From Planctomycetota bacterium (GTDB lineage: Bacteria > Planctomycetota > UBA1135), in the NCBI GenBank assembly GCA_021776925.1, contig JAJFFB010000123.1, positions 1-42,083 of the forward strand: a stretch of DNA of 42,083 nucleotides. The letters are read 5' to 3'. A program made the position numbers and the translations under genes. Below, one piece after another: positions 39,660-42,083 of this stretch. The notes beneath the pieces are model-generated. The model was given only the letters and a program-made list of their open reading frames with translations, was not told the DNA's origin and made no database searches. How positions within the stretch are numbered: the stretch's first letter is position 1; each line of letters begins with the position of its first letter.

Positions 39660-39696
39660 GGTTTGAATTGTTGTTGTTAAGAAAGCGGGAGCCAGT

Positions 39697-40188
39697 CTAC
39701 CAGGACTCGTCCCACTTGGGATCTTGCGCCAGGTTGTCCCGAAGCGCGCGATCGTCTTCAATCGTGATCGCACCTTCGAATCTCGCTGGCAGGTCGACGC
39801 CAGGACTGTGCCCCTGAATCAAGATGGGGGCCACAGACCAGGCATCGATGTAGCAGGTCACCACCGGCGTCCGCCGGCGGGATGGGTCTTCTGGATCAGG
39901 GATCCAGCGGGTGGCGGTCCGGAGCTTCCCGTGCACGCCGACAAAGGAGCCCTTGGTGACGTGGTCCGTCACGTACCCCTTTGCAGCTTCACGGAAAACC
40001 CGGACCGGAATCATCTCGAGTCGCTCCGCCTTGTGGTGGTGACGGTGCGAAAGGAGGAAGCTCATGTACTCGACTTCCTTCCCGTGAGGCAGGTGCCGGA
40101 GCCGAGGCTCATTCGACACCCGCCCACTGAGGATGCAGACGTTCTGATCAAGCAGTGACCAGACCTGTTGCCGTGTCTTAGGCGACAT
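39697..40188 (-). CDS. Single-stranded DNA-binding protein (OB fold)
   Basis: This 163-aa product from ATG 40188 shows the OB-fold order NVCILSGRVSNEPRLRHLPHGKEVEYMSFLLSHRH, then EMIPVRVFREAAKG, GSFVGVHGKLRTATRW and VTCYIDAWSVAPIL. This corresponds to SSB (NxVxLxGR...F.LA...GDLVxVxGxL). It is divergent and His-rich in the middle, and lacks a long acidic tail, ending KWDESW. It is the last gene of the integrase operon and overlaps the preceding gene by 11 bases. A role in protecting the excised or transferred form of the element is an inference. Confidence 0.78.
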   Translation of the reverse strand: MSPKTRQQVWSLLDQNVCILSGRVSNEPRLRHLPHGKEVEYMSFLLSHRHHHKAERLEMIPVRVFREAAKGYVTDHVTKGSFVGVHGKLRTATRWIPDPEDPSRRRTPVVTCYIDAWSVAPILIQGHSPGVDLPARFEGAITIEDDRALRDNLAQDPKWDESW

Positions 40189-40429
40189 GAATCGGCCGAT
40201 GGTAATCCATGTACCGGTTTCCACAGAGCTCGCAGATGGGGGCCATGGGCCCGTCATGTGTTGACTCGGTGCAGCACACCTTGCAGGTCCAACCGCCGGC
40301 GCGGTGGGCCTCCTGGTCGTCCAGGCCAGCGCGCAGTGCGTCGCGCACCTCCGCGGGACCGTTGACCTGGTCGAGGTGCTTCAACGCCTGCTTGGCAGCG
40401 AGAGCGAGGATGGGGCTGGTATCGCTCAT
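40178..40429 (-). CDS. Small zinc-ribbon protein
   Basis: This 83-aa product from ATG 40429 (start overlapping the previous gene in ATGA). A helical N-terminus (LALAAKQALKHLDQVNG) leads to WTCKVCCTESTHDG and APICELCGNRYMD, a four-Cys zinc ribbon. It probably binds nucleic acid or a partner. It lies within the int-ssb operon. Confidence 0.65.
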   Translation of the reverse strand: MSDTSPILALAAKQALKHLDQVNGPAEVRDALRAGLDDQEAHRAGGWTCKVCCTESTHDGPMAPICELCGNRYMDYHRPIHVA

Positions 40430-40659
40430 GCGTTCGCCTCCGCGGACAAGATAAACATGGACCCGAGCGTCCGCCAGAAAAGGCGATTCCCAATGACATG
40501 AATCAGGCGCTCGGCCTCGCGTCGCGTCGTGCGCGCGTAGAGTTCGCTGCCTAGCCGCAAGAGCACGCGTCGGCATCCCCGAAGCGTGTTCAGGGTGCCT
40601 GGGGCCTCCGCGCTGATCCACTCGACTCGCGCTGGGCTTTTAGTGTGGGTGTCGCTCAT
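40426..40659 (-). CDS. Small basic protein in integrase operon
   Basis: This 77-aa product overlaps the integrase stop (ATGA at its start) and the zinc-ribbon gene (ATGA at its end). TLRGCRRVLLRLGSELYARTTRREAERLIHVIGNRLFWRTLG is helical and Arg-rich, which suits DNA binding, perhaps an excisionase-like role. That is an inference from size, charge and position only. Confidence 0.52.
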   Translation of the reverse strand: MSDTHTKSPARVEWISAEAPGTLNTLRGCRRVLLRLGSELYARTTRREAERLIHVIGNRLFWRTLGSMFILSAEANA

Positions 40660-41651
40660 GACGTTGGCTTGATGGTGATGCCGTCACGGATTGCTTCCGC
40701 CAGTTGCGGGTACCGCTTCGCATACCGCTTTGCAGTTTCCAGGGACGTGTGACCCAGGAAATCGGCAACGGCACCCAAAGAGCCTGTGCGCTGGTAGATG
40801 CCAGCACCGCATGCATGGCGAAGGCCATGGAAGGTCCGCCACATGACGCCGGAGCCCTTCACGACTTTGACCAATCGCTTGCGCAGTGCATCCGCACGGA
40901 GGCCACCGAGCACGCGGCTCGACTTGTGCCCGTACTGGCGGAAGCGCCGAAGCTCAGCCTCAAGCGGGATCGAAAGAGGGATGGCCAGCTTCTTTCGCCC
41001 TTTGCCAAGGACGTTGAGCTCGCGCCTGATGAAGTCCACCTTGGTCCATTCCAGGCCCACAGCTTCGCTGATCCTGAGGCCACCTTCGGCTCCGAGGAGA
41101 ATGGACAACCTGGTGAAGGGCTCCTTGCAGGATGCCAAGATGAGTTCCAACTCGTCAGGGGTGTAACCCTCGAACTCGCAATCCGGGACCTTGCCAGCTT
41201 TGACTTCCCTGAAGGGGTCGGCATTGGTGACGCCTGACCAGCGAAGGGCGGCGTAGAAGCACCTGGCTGCAGACAAGCGCACGCTCACCGTGGCTGCTGC
41301 GGAACCATTGGCCTCCATCATCCGGATGTAGTTCGCCGCCCAATTTGTTCCACCATCAAAGGCAAAATCGGCACCAGGACGCAGCAAAGTCCCGCTCTCG
41401 GGAGTCTCGAACCCCCTGAAGAGGTGGCGGAAGCCCGTCTTGTAGGTGGAGACGGTGTTCTGGGAAACCCGGCCGCCCTTCTTGCCGAAGAGCGCCAGGT
41501 AGGCGATCGCGAAGCCGAAGAGCGCCTCGTGGTCACCGTTGCTGATGGCCCTGGCGACGCGGCGCTTGCGGACATCGTGTGGCAAGCTGGCCCAAGTGCG
41601 TACGGAGTCCAACTCAGGGGGCAAAGAACTGTATTTCTTGATGTGATGCAT
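40656..41651 (-). CDS. Tyrosine recombinase / integrase
   Basis: This 331-aa product has the start set at ATG 41651 (MHHIKKYSSLPPELDSVRTW), where the core-binding domain begins. The longer open frame to 41924 is non-domain sequence that also crosses the 26-bp repeat. The catalytic set is complete: Arg193 (EGGLRISEAVGLEW), Lys near 218 (GKGRKKLAIP), His275 and Arg278 (HGLRH), His301 (LGHTSLETAK), and nucleophile Tyr310. Such enzymes integrate and excise genetic elements at short att cores. It starts a four-gene overlapping operon with a basic protein, a zinc ribbon and an SSB, and marks the right end of the accessory island. Confidence 0.93.
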   Translation of the reverse strand: MHHIKKYSSLPPELDSVRTWASLPHDVRKRRVARAISNGDHEALFGFAIAYLALFGKKGGRVSQNTVSTYKTGFRHLFRGFETPESGTLLRPGADFAFDGGTNWAANYIRMMEANGSAAATVSVRLSAARCFYAALRWSGVTNADPFREVKAGKVPDCEFEGYTPDELELILASCKEPFTRLSILLGAEGGLRISEAVGLEWTKVDFIRRELNVLGKGRKKLAIPLSIPLEAELRRFRQYGHKSSRVLGGLRADALRKRLVKVVKGSGVMWRTFHGLRHACGAGIYQRTGSLGAVADFLGHTSLETAKRYAKRYPQLAEAIRDGITIKPTS

Positions 41652-41932
41652 GTTATTTAGAAGTTCGGAAAAGCTAGGGGGCGAGCCAGGGTGTAGTCCG
41701 CCGCGGGCCTTCCGGTATCTAAACAGTCTGATAATAAATATTATGTTGACCTTGGCGGGGGCTGCGAAGGGCTGCAACCCCGTGCTGGAGCTTTCTCCTG
41801 TGGGATCAGCCCCTTCGAAGGCTGCTTCAGGGCGCCGAAAACCATCTTTTTGCCATCCTTGGCCTACCGCGTGGAAAACTAGGCGCCGCGCGTGTGGATA
41901 ACCCGGGGACAAAGTTGCGCCCAAGACCCTTG
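41652..41932. other. Integrase upstream region, no gene
   Basis: This holds the AT-rich stretch 41730-41752 (integrase promoter region, no clear hexamers), the 26-bp near-repeat at 41706-41731, and two small dyads around 41758-41780 and 41806-41826 (GCCCCTTCGAAGGC). No coding signal is seen. One att site of the element should lie here. Confidence 0.5.
41706..41731. repeat. 26-bp near-repeat upstream of integrase
   Basis: Matches 38896-38921 at 23 of 26 bases, same orientation, with an exact 13-bp core GTATCTAAACAGT. Its position next to the integrase gene makes it a candidate att or recombinase-binding sequence. Confidence 0.5.
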
Positions 41933-42083
41933 CTATTCCGGTACCTCCCGCAGGGTGATGGTTTCCAGGTCGGTGATCGCATTGATGCTGTCGAAGACCA
42001 CGCCCTGGATGTAGAAAACGCCGGGGGCGCCGCGCAAGGCATCCAGGCGAGTGCTGAAGACTCCACTGGAAGGTATGGAGTCC
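41933..42083 (-). CDS. C-terminus of a secreted protein, partial
   Basis: The right edge encodes, on the minus strand, the last 49 residues of a protein entering from beyond the window, with stop TAG at 41933-41935. The segment LDALRGAPGVFYIQGVVFDSINAITD is like the closing beta strands of secreted proteins in marine Planctomycetota. The reading frame and composition are core-like, so the island probably ends at about 41.7-41.93 kb. Start and function are outside the window. Confidence 0.6.
   Translation of the reverse strand, partial: DSIPSSGVFSTRLDALRGAPGVFYIQGVVFDSINAITDLETITLREVPE

Noticed and set aside
41652-41924. N-terminal extension of the integrase
   Set aside because: The extra 91 residues lack domain character, cross an AT-rich promoter-like region and the 26-bp repeat.
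1-42083. CRISPR array
   Set aside because: No set of regularly spaced 25-40 base repeats with unique spacers was seen; the 27-bp repeats at 9117 are directly tandem.

Overview
The window is high-GC bacterial chromosomal DNA. A dense housekeeping half (about 1-19.5 kb) is followed by a looser, accessory-rich half (about 19.5-42 kb). No rRNA or single-lineage marker gene settles the taxonomy. The secreted subtilase, the repeat-poor secreted proteins, and the C-terminus at the right edge resemble proteins of marine Planctomycetota. A Planctomycetota-like origin is therefore my best guess, and it is an inference only.

Region 1 (1-9.2 kb): a small SecD-head-like lipoprotein comes first. A minus-strand group follows: tRNA-Leu(CAG), tRNA-Trp, rsmG, pcnB and tRNA-Val(GAC). 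Next are smpB with tmRNA (tag ALTADNNYALAA), a lipoprotein, a flippase-like membrane protein, a PfkB kinase and recA. Region 2 (9.1-19.5 kb): a 27-bp tandem repeat and a terminator-like hairpin sit directly before alaS. The fatty-acid and phospholipid operon rpmF-plsX-fabH-fabD-fabG-acpP-fabF follows with overlapping starts. Then come a small helical protein, an eukaryotic-type UDP-sugar pyrophosphorylase and tRNA-Leu(CAA).

Region 3 (19.45-22.2 kb): an AT-richer 2-kb insert is bounded by a 15-bp copy of the tRNA-Leu 3' end. It carries a 58-aa Trp-rich membrane protein, a single-pass membrane protein and a Cys-rich peptide. Next to it lie two inverted copies of a palindromic hairpin element whose arms covary. 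Region 4 (22.2-30.5 kb): a subtilase, a CvpA-like protein, large proteins of unknown function and secreted proteins. It also holds a tandem pair of homologous, roughly 137-nt candidate small RNAs, each with its own -10-like box and intrinsic terminator.

Region 5 (30.5-41.9 kb): a mobile or defence-like island. It contains a cloverleaf-shaped structured RNA locus, a DUF5343 protein, a phage-like HTH/zinc-ribbon cassette and small membrane proteins. An ORC/Cdc6-like AAA ATPase follows with an 18-bp palindromic operator and an apparently leaderless start. A putAbiC-type abortive-infection protein, a beta-flower protein and a voltage-gated K+ channel follow. The region ends with a tightly overlapped int-orf77-Zn-ribbon-ssb operon. 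A secreted protein of core-like character resumes at the right edge.

All calls come from reading the sequence and from recalled family motifs; no database search was run.
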